A stretch of 11,223 bases of DNA, taken from contig CAAFEY010000108.1 of assembly GCA_900761995.1 (NCBI GenBank), forward strand, positions 1 to 11,223, read 5' to 3'. A program made the translations under genes and the position numbers. The notes under the pieces are model-generated. The model saw only the letters and a list, made by a program, of their open reading frames with translations, did not search any database and was not told the origin of the DNA. The stretch comes from an uncultured Collinsella sp. GTDB taxonomy: Bacteria; Actinomycetota; Coriobacteriia; Coriobacteriales; Coriobacteriaceae. Below, piece by piece: positions 1 to 5,571 of the stretch (position 1 is its first letter; each line of letters starts with the position of its first letter).

Positions 1-34
1 CGTTTATCGCGTATAGCTACCGTTTGCGGAATAA

Positions 35-63
35 GTAACACTCCTTAATAAACCGTGTAGAAT
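35..63 (+). promoter_or_regulatory. Candidate promoter for the degV gene
   Basis: A GTAACA box at 35-40 (4 of 6 matches to the -35 consensus) is followed after 17 nt by TAGAAT at 58-63 (5 of 6 to the -10 consensus). Transcription would start near 70, giving a leader of roughly 145 nt before the DegV start codon. Only sequence resemblance supports it. Confidence 0.4.
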
Positions 64-87
64 CTCAGATAAGCACGGAGTTTTCCA

Positions 88-163
88 GGGAGACGCTGTC
101 CTTTGTTGTGTGCAAGGGGCGGCGTCTCTTTGGCGCTTGGAGGCCGTTCTGCAGCAGGACGGC
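88..163 (+). promoter_or_regulatory. Two tandem hairpins in the degV leader
   Basis: Hairpin 1 pairs GAGACGC (90-96) with GCGTCTC (122-128). An inner stem of TCCTTTG-like bases around 99-105 pairs with CAAGGG-type bases at 113-118, and a short T run follows. Hairpin 2 pairs GCCGTTCTGC (143-152) with GCAGGACGGC (154-163), with one G-U wobble. Both lie between the candidate promoter and the DegV start codon. They could be the terminator of an unseen upstream gene or leader structures that control degV. No known riboswitch was recognised. Confidence 0.4.
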
Positions 164-214
164 GGACGTGCGTCACATATTCAAAAGCCAACGTCGAGAT
201 GGGTTGTGATGATA

Positions 215-1069
215 ATGGGCAAGTACGTAATCGTGGTTGAGTCTGGTTCGGATGTAACGCCGGAGCTCTGCGAGCGCTATGGCATCGTGCGCGTGCCCAT
301 GCATGTCACGATTGGTGACGAGACCGTCGAAGACGGATCGATCGACCCGCTTGAGATTTACTCGCGCTGCAACGAGTTTGGTGTGATGCCCAAGACCAGC
401 GGTTGCTCGCCGGCGGATTTTGCGCATGTGTACGACCGCATCCACGCCGAGCGGCCCGATGCGACCATTTTGCATCTTGCGTATTCCGAGGTTACGACCT
501 GCTCGCATCAGTCGTCGAAGATTGCGGCAAAGGGCCGCGATTACGTCTTCTCCATGGATACGCGCTTTGTGTCGGTGGGCCAGTCGCTTGTCGCCGTTGA
601 GACCGCCAAGTATATCGAAGCCCATCCGGATGCCACCGTCGACGAGATTTTCGCCTTTACCAATTCGGTGATGGACCGCGTGCTGCTGGGCTTTGTTCCT
701 ACGGACCTTGCCTTCCTTAAGGCGGGTGGTCGCTTGTCCAACGTCGCGTTTCTTGGCGCCCGTCTGCTCAAGATTAAGCCCTGCATTGAGGTAACGGGTG
801 GCAAATTCGTGGCGACCAAGAAGCTCCGCGGCTCTATGCTCAAATGTGCCCGTGCCTTTATTGACCACATGGTTGCGAAGGGCGATATTGATTACTCGCA
901 CATTGGTTTGGCGTATTCAGTGGGCCTTTCCGAGGAGCTGCGCGACGATATGGAAGTCTATGCGCACGACCTGGGCTTTAAGGACGTTACCTGGACTCAG
1001 GTCGGCGGCGTCATCTCGAGCCACTGCGGCCCGACCGCCTTTGGCGCGGTGCTTACGCTTAAGGCGTAG
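215..1069 (+). CDS. DegV family (FakB-like) fatty-acid-binding protein
   Basis: The product is 284 aa, the usual size for the DegV family. These cytosolic proteins bind one fatty acid and, in Firmicutes, present it to the FakA kinase for phosphorylation and entry into phospholipid synthesis. Family landmarks in order: a short beta strand with ESGSDVTPEL (residues 9-18; usually DSTADL), KTSGCSP (60-66; usually KTSQPSP, where Thr and Ser contact the fatty-acid carboxylate), TCSHQSS (95-101), FLKAGGRLS (168-176) followed by GARLLKIKPCIEV, and SHCGPTAFG (269-277) in place of the usual HxGPGAxG. The ATG at 215 is chosen because the conserved core begins right after it; ATG 209 is possible, and the far upstream GTG at 110 would add a non-conserved extension across two hairpins. 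No fakA-like gene is nearby, so the partner is unknown. Family assignment is secure, ligand is not. Confidence 0.9.
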   Translation: MGKYVIVVESGSDVTPELCERYGIVRVPMHVTIGDETVEDGSIDPLEIYSRCNEFGVMPKTSGCSPADFAHVYDRIHAERPDATILHLAYSEVTTCSHQSSKIAAKGRDYVFSMDTRFVSVGQSLVAVETAKYIEAHPDATVDEIFAFTNSVMDRVLLGFVPTDLAFLKAGGRLSNVAFLGARLLKIKPCIEVTGGKFVATKKLRGSMLKCARAFIDHMVAKGDIDYSHIGLAYSVGLSEELRDDMEVYAHDLGFKDVTWTQVGGVISSHCGPTAFGAVLTLKA

Positions 1070-1106
1070 GGCCTGGCGTCTATCGATTTCTATTGCTTCG
1101 GCGGCG

Positions 1107-1137
1107 AGCGGGTTGTGACAACCTTCCCGCTGCTTTT
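1107..1137 (+). terminator. Weak candidate terminator after degV
   Basis: AGCG plus GGTTG (1107-1115) pairs with CAACC plus CGCT (1119-1131) around a TGA loop, with a small TTCC bulge, then GC and four T (1134-1137). The bulge and short T run make it only moderately convincing, but it sits about 40 nt after the degV stop and before a separate gene. Confidence 0.4.
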
Positions 1138-1200
1138 GCGTGGAGTCAAATAGGACGATCAAATTGACCGCTAAACCGTTTCGCCATCAGGCGTATGGGC

Positions 1201-1206
1201 TAGAAT
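1201..1206 (+). promoter_or_regulatory. Candidate -10 box for pflA
   Basis: TAGAAT here is identical to the candidate -10 box of degV and lies 51 nt before the pflA start. No good -35 box is found 16-18 nt upstream. A perfect TTGACA occurs at 1223-1228, but it has no -10 box at a usable distance before the gene. Confidence 0.25.
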
Positions 1207-1256
1207 GGCTCTGGCATTTTAATTGACAAAAACCAAAGAGAGGCAAGGTTGCGGGA

Positions 1257-2075
1257 ATGGCTGAGATGACGCTTGAGGGTGTGGATGCTCATCCCGAGGA
1301 CTCTGCGTATGCCCTGGGTCGCGTGCATTCGATCGAGACGATGGGAACGGTCGACGGACCCGGCATCCGCTTTGTGGTGTTTGTTCAGGGCTGTCCCATG
1401 CGCTGCGCGTATTGCCACAATCCCGATACCTGGTCTGTTAACGGCGGCACGATGGTGACCGTCGAGCATCTCATGGACGAGTTCCAGAGCAACCATGAGT
1501 TCTACCGTAGCGGCGGCATTACCGTTTCGGGCGGCGAACCGCTCCTGCAGCCCGAGTTTTTGGCCGACCTGTTCCGCGTGATGCACAACAACCCCGATGG
1601 CCGCGTACACACCTGCCTAGACAGCTGTGGCTATGCATTTGATCCCAAGCATCCGGAGAAGTTCGATGCTGTTCTCAACGAGACCGATATGGTGCTGCTC
1701 GACATCAAGCATGCCGATCCGGTTGAGCATAAAAAGCTGACCGGTTGCGATCCTGCGCGCATCCTGGCGTTTGGCGATGAGCTTGCCCATCGCAAGATTA
1801 AGGTTGTTATTCGCCATGTGGTGGTGCCGGGTATCACCGACACGGCGGAGGAATGCGAGAAGCTCGGTCGCCTGATCGCTCCATGGCACAACGTGGTGGG
1901 CCTGGAAATGCTGCCGTATCACACGATGGGTGTCGTCAAGTACGAGCAACTGGGTATTCCCTATAAGCTCGAGGGCGTGCCCCAGATGGATACCGCGCGC
2001 ATGCCCGAGCTGCGCAACGCCGTCATGGCCGGCATGAAAAAGCGCCGCGCCGAACTCAAAAACGCCATCGGCTAG
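1257..2075 (+). CDS. pflA: Pyruvate formate-lyase activating enzyme (radical SAM)
   Basis: The enzyme uses a 4Fe-4S cluster and S-adenosylmethionine to install the glycyl radical on pyruvate formate-lyase in the cytoplasm, enabling anaerobic conversion of pyruvate to formate and acetyl-CoA. The 272-aa product carries the family signature from residue 21: GRVHSIETMGTVDGPGIRF, then the cluster-binding CX3CX2C with C46, C50 and C53 (CPMRCAYC), SGGEP at 91-95 for SAM binding, VVVPGITD, and LLPYHTMG near the C-terminus, much as in E. coli PflA. The N-terminus is about 15-20 residues longer than typical. ATG 1257 has AAGG 8 nt upstream; ATG 1266 is an alternative. A pflB gene is not in the window, so the target is inferred from the family; another glycyl radical enzyme cannot be excluded. 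The terminator-like hairpin upstream suggests independent transcription. Confidence 0.92.
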   Translation: MAEMTLEGVDAHPEDSAYALGRVHSIETMGTVDGPGIRFVVFVQGCPMRCAYCHNPDTWSVNGGTMVTVEHLMDEFQSNHEFYRSGGITVSGGEPLLQPEFLADLFRVMHNNPDGRVHTCLDSCGYAFDPKHPEKFDAVLNETDMVLLDIKHADPVEHKKLTGCDPARILAFGDELAHRKIKVVIRHVVVPGITDTAEECEKLGRLIAPWHNVVGLEMLPYHTMGVVKYEQLGIPYKLEGVPQMDTARMPELRNAVMAGMKKRRAELKNAIG

Positions 2076-2076
2076 C

Positions 2077-2117
2077 GGCACTCATTGGGGACAGACTTAA
2101 ATGAGTGCCCCGGGCAC
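2077..2117. repeat. REP-like palindromic element
   Basis: GGCACTCATT (2077-2086) is perfectly repeated inverted as AATGAGTGCC (2100-2109), enclosing a spacer with GGGGACAGACTT. A second overlapping palindrome, GTGCCC-C-GGGCAC, spans 2105-2117. The element begins 2 nt after the pflA stop. GGGGACAGACT-type cores resemble extragenic palindromes linked to REP-associated Y1 transposases; that link is from memory, not tested. It may also serve as the 3' structure of pflA. Confidence 0.55.
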
Positions 2118-2144
2118 CTAGTTGATTGCTAAAGAGCCCCGTCA

Positions 2145-2211
2145 AGTTGCGGTGGAATAGTTCTTGTTTTTCGGCTTATGCCGCCCAAACAGGAACTATT
2201 TCACCGCAACT
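2145..2211. repeat. Long hairpin element with 25-nt inverted arms
   Basis: The arm at 2145-2169 (AGTTGCGGTG...TTGTTT) matches the reverse complement of 2187-2211 at 23 of 25 positions. Both differences are G-U compatible in RNA, so a transcript would fold into an unbroken 25-bp stem. The 17-nt interior holds its own small stem, CGGC-TTAT-GCCG (2172-2183). No T run follows, so it is not a classic terminator. It is probably a non-autonomous palindromic mobile element (MITE or REP type). Confidence 0.65.
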
Positions 2212-2314
2212 GCGTTTTGGGCAAAGATGCGCAACGGAATCGGTGTTTTTGCATAGAAACGCCTGTTTATTGTTTAGAGACACCTTAAACGCGACTGAAT
2301 ATCTTTGGAAAGAA

Positions 2315-2449
2315 ATGCCTGCTATCGACATCGATGGCTGTACCTATGTCATGAGCGTCATGACATCGATGCCGTGGAGCGACCGCTCGAGCGAGGTTAC
2401 GGCTGCGATTGCAAAGGCTCTGTTTGATACGCGAGCTGCGCTGGCTTAG
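2315..2449 (+). pseudogene. Possible 3' remnant of a serine hydrolase/beta-lactamase-like gene
   Basis: A 44-residue open segment reads DIDGCTYVMSVMTSMPW followed by an amphipathic helix ending in LFDTRAALA. That pattern resembles the last strand and helix of class A beta-lactamase-like serine hydrolases (typically DGRxYVxxVMT). The frame stays open back to 2126, but that upstream part runs through the palindromic element and looks like no protein. No catalytic SxxK or KTG motif is present. I read it as a degenerate 3' end left after deletion or insertion; an intact small gene starting at ATG 2315 is less likely. Confidence 0.35.
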
Positions 2450-2480
2450 CGTGTTCGTTTGGCGAGGTCAAACAAAATGC

Positions 2481-2489
2481 TGGTACCAT
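2481..2489 (+). promoter_or_regulatory. Candidate extended -10 promoter for mtnN
   Basis: TGGTACCAT has a TGn extension followed by TACCAT, 38 nt before the mtnN start codon. A loose -35 (TTGGCG, 2459-2464) lies 19 nt upstream. A near-identical TGATACCAT occurs on the minus strand ahead of thrC, which supports it as a recurrent promoter element. Confidence 0.4.
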
Positions 2490-2527
2490 ACCTTGGTTGA
2501 GAATTTCGTATAGGTTTGGGGAATGGT

Positions 2528-3268
2528 ATGGCTACCATCGCGATTATCGGTGCGCTCGAAAAAGAGATCATGCAGATTAAGGAAGAGTTGAGCGACGTTT
2601 GCGAGGCACGGGAGGCAGGCTTAACCGTTGTGAGCGGTGAGCTCGACGGCCTGACAGTTGTCGCCACAACGGCGGGCATGGGCACGGTGAACGCCGCCGC
2701 TGCAACACAGCACCTCATTAGCAAGTACGCTCCGCAAGCTGTTGTGTTTTCGGGTATCGCGGGCGGTTTGAACCCCAAGCTCCATATCGACGACGTGGTC
2801 ATTGGCAAACGCCTACGCTATCTGGATACCGATACCGCGCTTATCGCCGAGTCCGCACCGGGGCTCGAGGAGTTTGGCTCGACGCCCGCGCTGGTCGATA
2901 TTGCCGTCGACGTGCTTGCTGAGCGTGGGTTTGTTGACGCTTCGACAAATGCAGTCGCTTCGAACGAGGGCACCAAACAGTTCCTGGTCGGCACGATTGC
3001 CACGGGTAACCGCTTTGTGACGGGCGCCGCCATGCGCAACGACGCTATCGAGGCGACGCATGCCGATTGTGTCGGCATGGAGGGCGCGGCAATTGCCCAT
3101 GTCGCAACCAAAAATGGTGTCGATTGCCTGGTGTTGCGCGCTATCAGCGATAATTGTGACGAGGCGTACGATGCAATTTGCGACCGAGAGTTCGATCTGT
3201 TCGAGTACGCGCGTGTCGCAAGTGACATCACGCTCGATATCGTCCGCCGCATTGCTGCTGCGCAATAG
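2528..3268 (+). CDS. mtnN: 5'-methylthioadenosine/S-adenosylhomocysteine nucleosidase
   Basis: MtnN (Pfs) hydrolyses the glycosidic bond of methylthioadenosine, S-adenosylhomocysteine and 5'-deoxyadenosine, releasing adenine for salvage and removing inhibitors of methyltransferases and radical-SAM enzymes. The 246-aa product matches the family in length and order: IIGALEKE at 6-13, with E13 at the position of the catalytic acid/base glutamate; SGIAGGL (75-81); NRFV (161-164); GMEGAAIAHV (183-192), with E185 as the ribose-binding glutamate; and RAISD (204-208), with D208 as the catalytic aspartate. The motif usually reads [ED]MEGAAIA; here a glycine (G183) precedes Met. The start is ATG 2528, with GGGGA 5 nt upstream; a TTG at 2516 overlaps that site. 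engB follows after 38 nt without a visible terminator, so the two are probably co-transcribed. Confidence 0.92.
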   Translation: MATIAIIGALEKEIMQIKEELSDVCEAREAGLTVVSGELDGLTVVATTAGMGTVNAAAATQHLISKYAPQAVVFSGIAGGLNPKLHIDDVVIGKRLRYLDTDTALIAESAPGLEEFGSTPALVDIAVDVLAERGFVDASTNAVASNEGTKQFLVGTIATGNRFVTGAAMRNDAIEATHADCVGMEGAAIAHVATKNGVDCLVLRAISDNCDEAYDAICDREFDLFEYARVASDITLDIVRRIAAAQ

Positions 3269-3306
3269 CGCGCTCTTTTGTAAGAACCTACGACCAAGGA
3301 GTGTCC

Positions 3307-3897
3307 ATGGCCGATTCCATTAACTACCAGCTTGCCAAGTTCGTCGCCAGCTACGGCAAGGTTTCGCAGATTCCCGAGTCCACCTGCCCCGAGGTGAGCT
3401 TTGTCGGCCGCTCCAACGTGGGCAAGTCGTCGATTATGAACAAGCTCTTTGGCCGCAAGAACCTGGTCAAGGTTTCCAGTACGCCGGGCAAGACGAGCAA
3501 CATCAACTTCTTTGAGGCCGACGACGTGCATTTCGTGGACCTGCCGGGTTACGGTTTCGCCCGTCGCTCCAAGGCCGAGCGCGACCGCTGGGCCGAGCTT
3601 ATTGGCGACTTCTTTGACTCCGAGCGCAGCTTTAACCTGGTCGTATCGCTGGTTGACATTCGTCACGACCCCAGCAAGCTCGATCATGACATGATCGACT
3701 ACCTGCAGGGCAACGAGTTCAACTTTATCGTCTGCCTCACCAAAGCCGACAAGCTCAGCCGCACCCAGCAGGCCCGCCAGGCAGCAGCCATCAAAAAGCA
3801 GCTCAACGTTCCTGCCGAGAATGTGATCATCACGAGCTCCCAGACCGGCACCGGTATCGACGAACTCAAGCGCCGCATCGCCGAGGCCTGCCTCTAA
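3307..3897 (+). CDS. engB: Ribosome biogenesis GTPase EngB/YihA/YsxC
   Basis: EngB is a small essential GTPase that helps late assembly of the 50S ribosomal subunit and is needed for normal cell division. The 196-aa product is standard length with all G motifs: G1 GRSNVGKS (34-41), G2 threonine T63 in STPGKT, G3 DLPGYG (78-83), G4 TKAD (145-148) for guanine recognition, and G5 SSQTGTG (177-183). The start ATG 3307 has AAGGAG (3296-3301) 5 nt upstream. It lies 38 nt after mtnN on the same strand. Codon use is strongly biased to GCC/CTC/AAG, unlike the island genes that begin just downstream, so its stop codon marks the end of the core-genome block. Confidence 0.95.
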   Translation: MADSINYQLAKFVASYGKVSQIPESTCPEVSFVGRSNVGKSSIMNKLFGRKNLVKVSSTPGKTSNINFFEADDVHFVDLPGYGFARRSKAERDRWAELIGDFFDSERSFNLVVSLVDIRHDPSKLDHDMIDYLQGNEFNFIVCLTKADKLSRTQQARQAAAIKKQLNVPAENVIITSSQTGTGIDELKRRIAEACL

Positions 3898-3928
3898 TCG
3901 AGCTGCAACCCCTCAAAAGCTCTTATCT

Positions 3929-3975
3929 ATATCACCTCAGTGATAGTTATTGGTAAACTATTACTGTGGTGATAT
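3929..3975. promoter_or_regulatory. Double operator around the promoter of the DUF3990/HTH operon
   Basis: Arms at 3929-3948 and 3956-3975 are inverted copies matching at 18 of 20 positions, with a 7-nt spacer. Each arm is itself a dyad: TATCAC-CTCA-GTGATA (3930-3945, perfect) and TATTAC-TGTG-GTGATA (3960-3975, one mismatch). The dyad centres are 30 bp apart, about three helical turns. A candidate extended -10, TGGTAAACT (3951-3959), lies between them, so occupancy would block transcription. The likely ligand is the HTH protein encoded downstream. Confidence 0.7.
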
Positions 3976-3991
3976 TTTTTAGGAGGCCGAT

Positions 3992-4675
3992 ATGGAGCTG
4001 TGGCACGGGTCGGAGGTTGTTGTCGAGCATCCGTCGCTGGATAGATGTAAGCAGTTCAACGACTATGGACGTGGGTTTTATTGCACGCCACATGAGGAAA
4101 TGGCGATGGAATGGGCATGCCGGACCGAGTCCGATGGTATCGCGAATCGATATGAGCTCGATATGGATGGTCTCGCGGTCTTGGATTTGGAGTCCGGGGA
4201 GTTTTCAATTCTTAATTGGCTTGCGATTTTGGCCGACAACCGGGAGTTTAATGTCTCGACGCCGCTGGCACGCGAAGGACTTCGCTATCTGCTGGATAAC
4301 TGCCTGATTGATATTTCTCCCTATGATGTTATTCGAGGCTATCGCGCCGACGATTCCTACTTTTCGTTTGCAAGACAGTTCGTTAACGGCATGATCTCGC
4401 TCAGGCAACTGCAACTCATTATGCGTTTGGGCGATTTGGGCATCCAATACGCTCTTATGAGTGAGCGCGCGTTCTCGGCGATCAGGTTCCGCGATTGGAA
4501 GCAGGCCTCGGGAGCTGAGTTTTATCCCAAACGATTTGAGCGAGAACAGAATGCTCGACGTAAGTATCTGGATACGATAAACGGATTTGACACCGAGGGT
4601 GTCGACATTAGGGATTTGATGGCAGGGAGGGTTGATTTAAATGATCCAAGAGTTAACGGATTGTGGGCCGAGTAG
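3992..4675 (+). CDS. DUF3990 family protein, ADP-ribosyltransferase-like putative toxin
   Basis: The 227-aa product opens with LWHGSEVVVEHPSL (3-16), then DYGRGFYCTPHEEMAMEWA (24-42), the typical DUF3990 N-terminus. This resembles the NAD-binding face of PARP/DarT-like ADP-ribosyltransferases, in which His of HG[ST] and Tyr of GxGFY are key; H5 and Y30 fit. A middle segment YDVIRGYRADDSYF (111-124), then GMISLRQLQ (133-141) and GIQYALMSERAF (150-161), also follow the family; Q152 is a possible third active-site position. No signal peptide or membrane segment is seen. The start has AGGAGG (3981-3986) at 5 nt. The next gene overlaps by 35 nt, indicating translational coupling. Base composition is more AT-rich than in engB or thrB. 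NAD-dependent modification of a host target is inferred from the fold family; activity is not shown. Confidence 0.75.
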   Translation: MELWHGSEVVVEHPSLDRCKQFNDYGRGFYCTPHEEMAMEWACRTESDGIANRYELDMDGLAVLDLESGEFSILNWLAILADNREFNVSTPLAREGLRYLLDNCLIDISPYDVIRGYRADDSYFSFARQFVNGMISLRQLQLIMRLGDLGIQYALMSERAFSAIRFRDWKQASGAEFYPKRFEREQNARRKYLDTINGFDTEGVDIRDLMAGRVDLNDPRVNGLWAE

Positions 4676-5339
4676 GACATATCCCGTCTATTACCTCGAG
4701 GACGCAATGAACAACCTAGGCGACTGCTTTGACTATGCCGTTAATGATTATGGAGCAGAGGGATCGGAAGTTGCTGAACTCTTTTGCCTCAGCGGCGTAG
4801 CTCGCGAGTTCGAACGCGGCAACGCATGGGTCGTATCGGGAAAATCGGGCGTTGAGCTGTTCGCGCTTATCGCTGAAAGATCGGGCTATCAAAACAGGCC
4901 TATACCGGACTGCACCTATCGATTTGAGAAGACGCCGGAATATTGGGCGGGCTGGATGCTGGCATACCTGCAGTGGCGTTTAGGGGAGTCTTTCGAAGAT
5001 CTGCTGCATGTCGTTCCATTTGATGCGCTGCGCGGTCTGTACTATCCCTGGCATGAAGCCTCAGAGGAACGTGTGGCGCGTCTTATTTGCGATATGGCGA
5101 AGAAAACACCTCGTCAAACTAAACTGGCGCAAGCAAGAAAGAGGCTCAAGAAAACCCAACAAGACCTGGCATACGAATCGGGCGTATCACTCCGCTCAAT
5201 CCAAATGTACGAACAGCGCCAGAGAAACATCAACGAAGCATCGGTAACAACCGTAAGGGATATGGCGAAAGTCCTGCACTGCAGCATCGAAGACATCTTA
5301 GAGCCAGTCTTTGAATACAAAGAAACTAGCGCAGCCTAA
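4641..5339 (+). CDS. HTH (XRE) regulator with large N-terminal domain, putative antitoxin of the DUF3990 partner
   Basis: The 232-aa product has two parts. Residues about 14-155 form an unnamed domain with YPVYYLEDAMNNLGDCFDYAVND (14-36), FERGNAWVVSGKSGVEL (57-73), EYWAGWMLAYLQW (100-112) and YYPWHEA (134-140). From memory this pattern recurs in HTH proteins next to DUF3990 genes. Residues about 160-222 are an XRE-type helix-turn-helix, with TQQDLAYESGVSLRSIQMYEQ as the two helices. The start at 4641 has AGGGAGG (4624-4630) 10 nt upstream and overlaps the DUF3990 gene by 35 nt; ATG 4707 is an alternative that would cut into the conserved N-terminal motif. Binding to the dyads at 3929-3975 and neutralisation of the upstream protein by the N-terminal domain are inferences from operon layout. 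Confidence 0.7.
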   Translation: MIQELTDCGPSRTYPVYYLEDAMNNLGDCFDYAVNDYGAEGSEVAELFCLSGVAREFERGNAWVVSGKSGVELFALIAERSGYQNRPIPDCTYRFEKTPEYWAGWMLAYLQWRLGESFEDLLHVVPFDALRGLYYPWHEASEERVARLICDMAKKTPRQTKLAQARKRLKKTQQDLAYESGVSLRSIQMYEQRQRNINEASVTTVRDMAKVLHCSIEDILEPVFEYKETSAA

Positions 5340-5346
5340 AAGAGAT

Positions 5347-5401
5347 GCTGGCCGCTGATTGCTCAAGTTGCAGTTCGAGCAATTTGAGCAGCGAAGCCGG
5401 C
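5347..5401. repeat. Imperfect hairpin after the HTH gene
   Basis: GCTGGC (5347-5352), CGCT (5353-5356) and GCTCAA (5361-5366) pair with TTGAGC (5384-5389), AGCG (5390-5393) and GCCGGC (5396-5401), with a GATT bulge and one wobble. An alternative inner pairing, ATTGCTC with GAGCAAT, is possible. There is no T run, so its role is unclear. It begins 8 nt after the HTH stop codon. Confidence 0.4.
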
Positions 5402-5456
5402 TGCCTAGTGGGGGCATGTGGGCCTTCTAGGTATCAAAATCCGCCTACGTATTGAA

Positions 5457-5490
5457 ATGCCCCGCCAAGCTAAAGTGCTCGGCGGGGCAT
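5457..5490. terminator. Probable bidirectional terminator between convergent genes
   Basis: ATGCCCCGCC (5457-5466) pairs perfectly with GGCGGGGCAT (5481-5490) across a 14-nt loop. ATTTC follows on the plus strand and TTTCAAT on the minus strand. T runs are short, but the strong 10-bp GC stem lies between the convergent HTH gene (ends 5339) and the membrane-protein gene (ends 5572), where both need an end. The rest of 5340-5571 holds the hairpin at 5347-5401 and a loose inverted pair (CTTTAAT 5522-5528 / ATTAAAG 5561-5567), with no gene. Confidence 0.6.
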
Positions 5491-5571
5491 ATTTCGATTG
5501 ACGATGCTAGCAGGGGTTGAACTTTAATATGCCGCGAGTAAGAGGCGTCTGCATTTAGCAATTAAAGTAAA

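Noticed and set aside
110..214. N-terminal extension of DegV from the GTG at 110
   Set aside because: The added 35 residues are not family-like, and the stretch is occupied by two hairpins; the conserved core begins at 215.
173..901. 242-aa open frame on the minus strand
   Set aside because: Antisense shadow of degV; low-complexity Arg/His/Ala composition and no recognisable motif.
1223..1228. Perfect TTGACA as the pflA -35 box
   Set aside because: No -10-like sequence occurs 16-19 nt downstream before the start codon.
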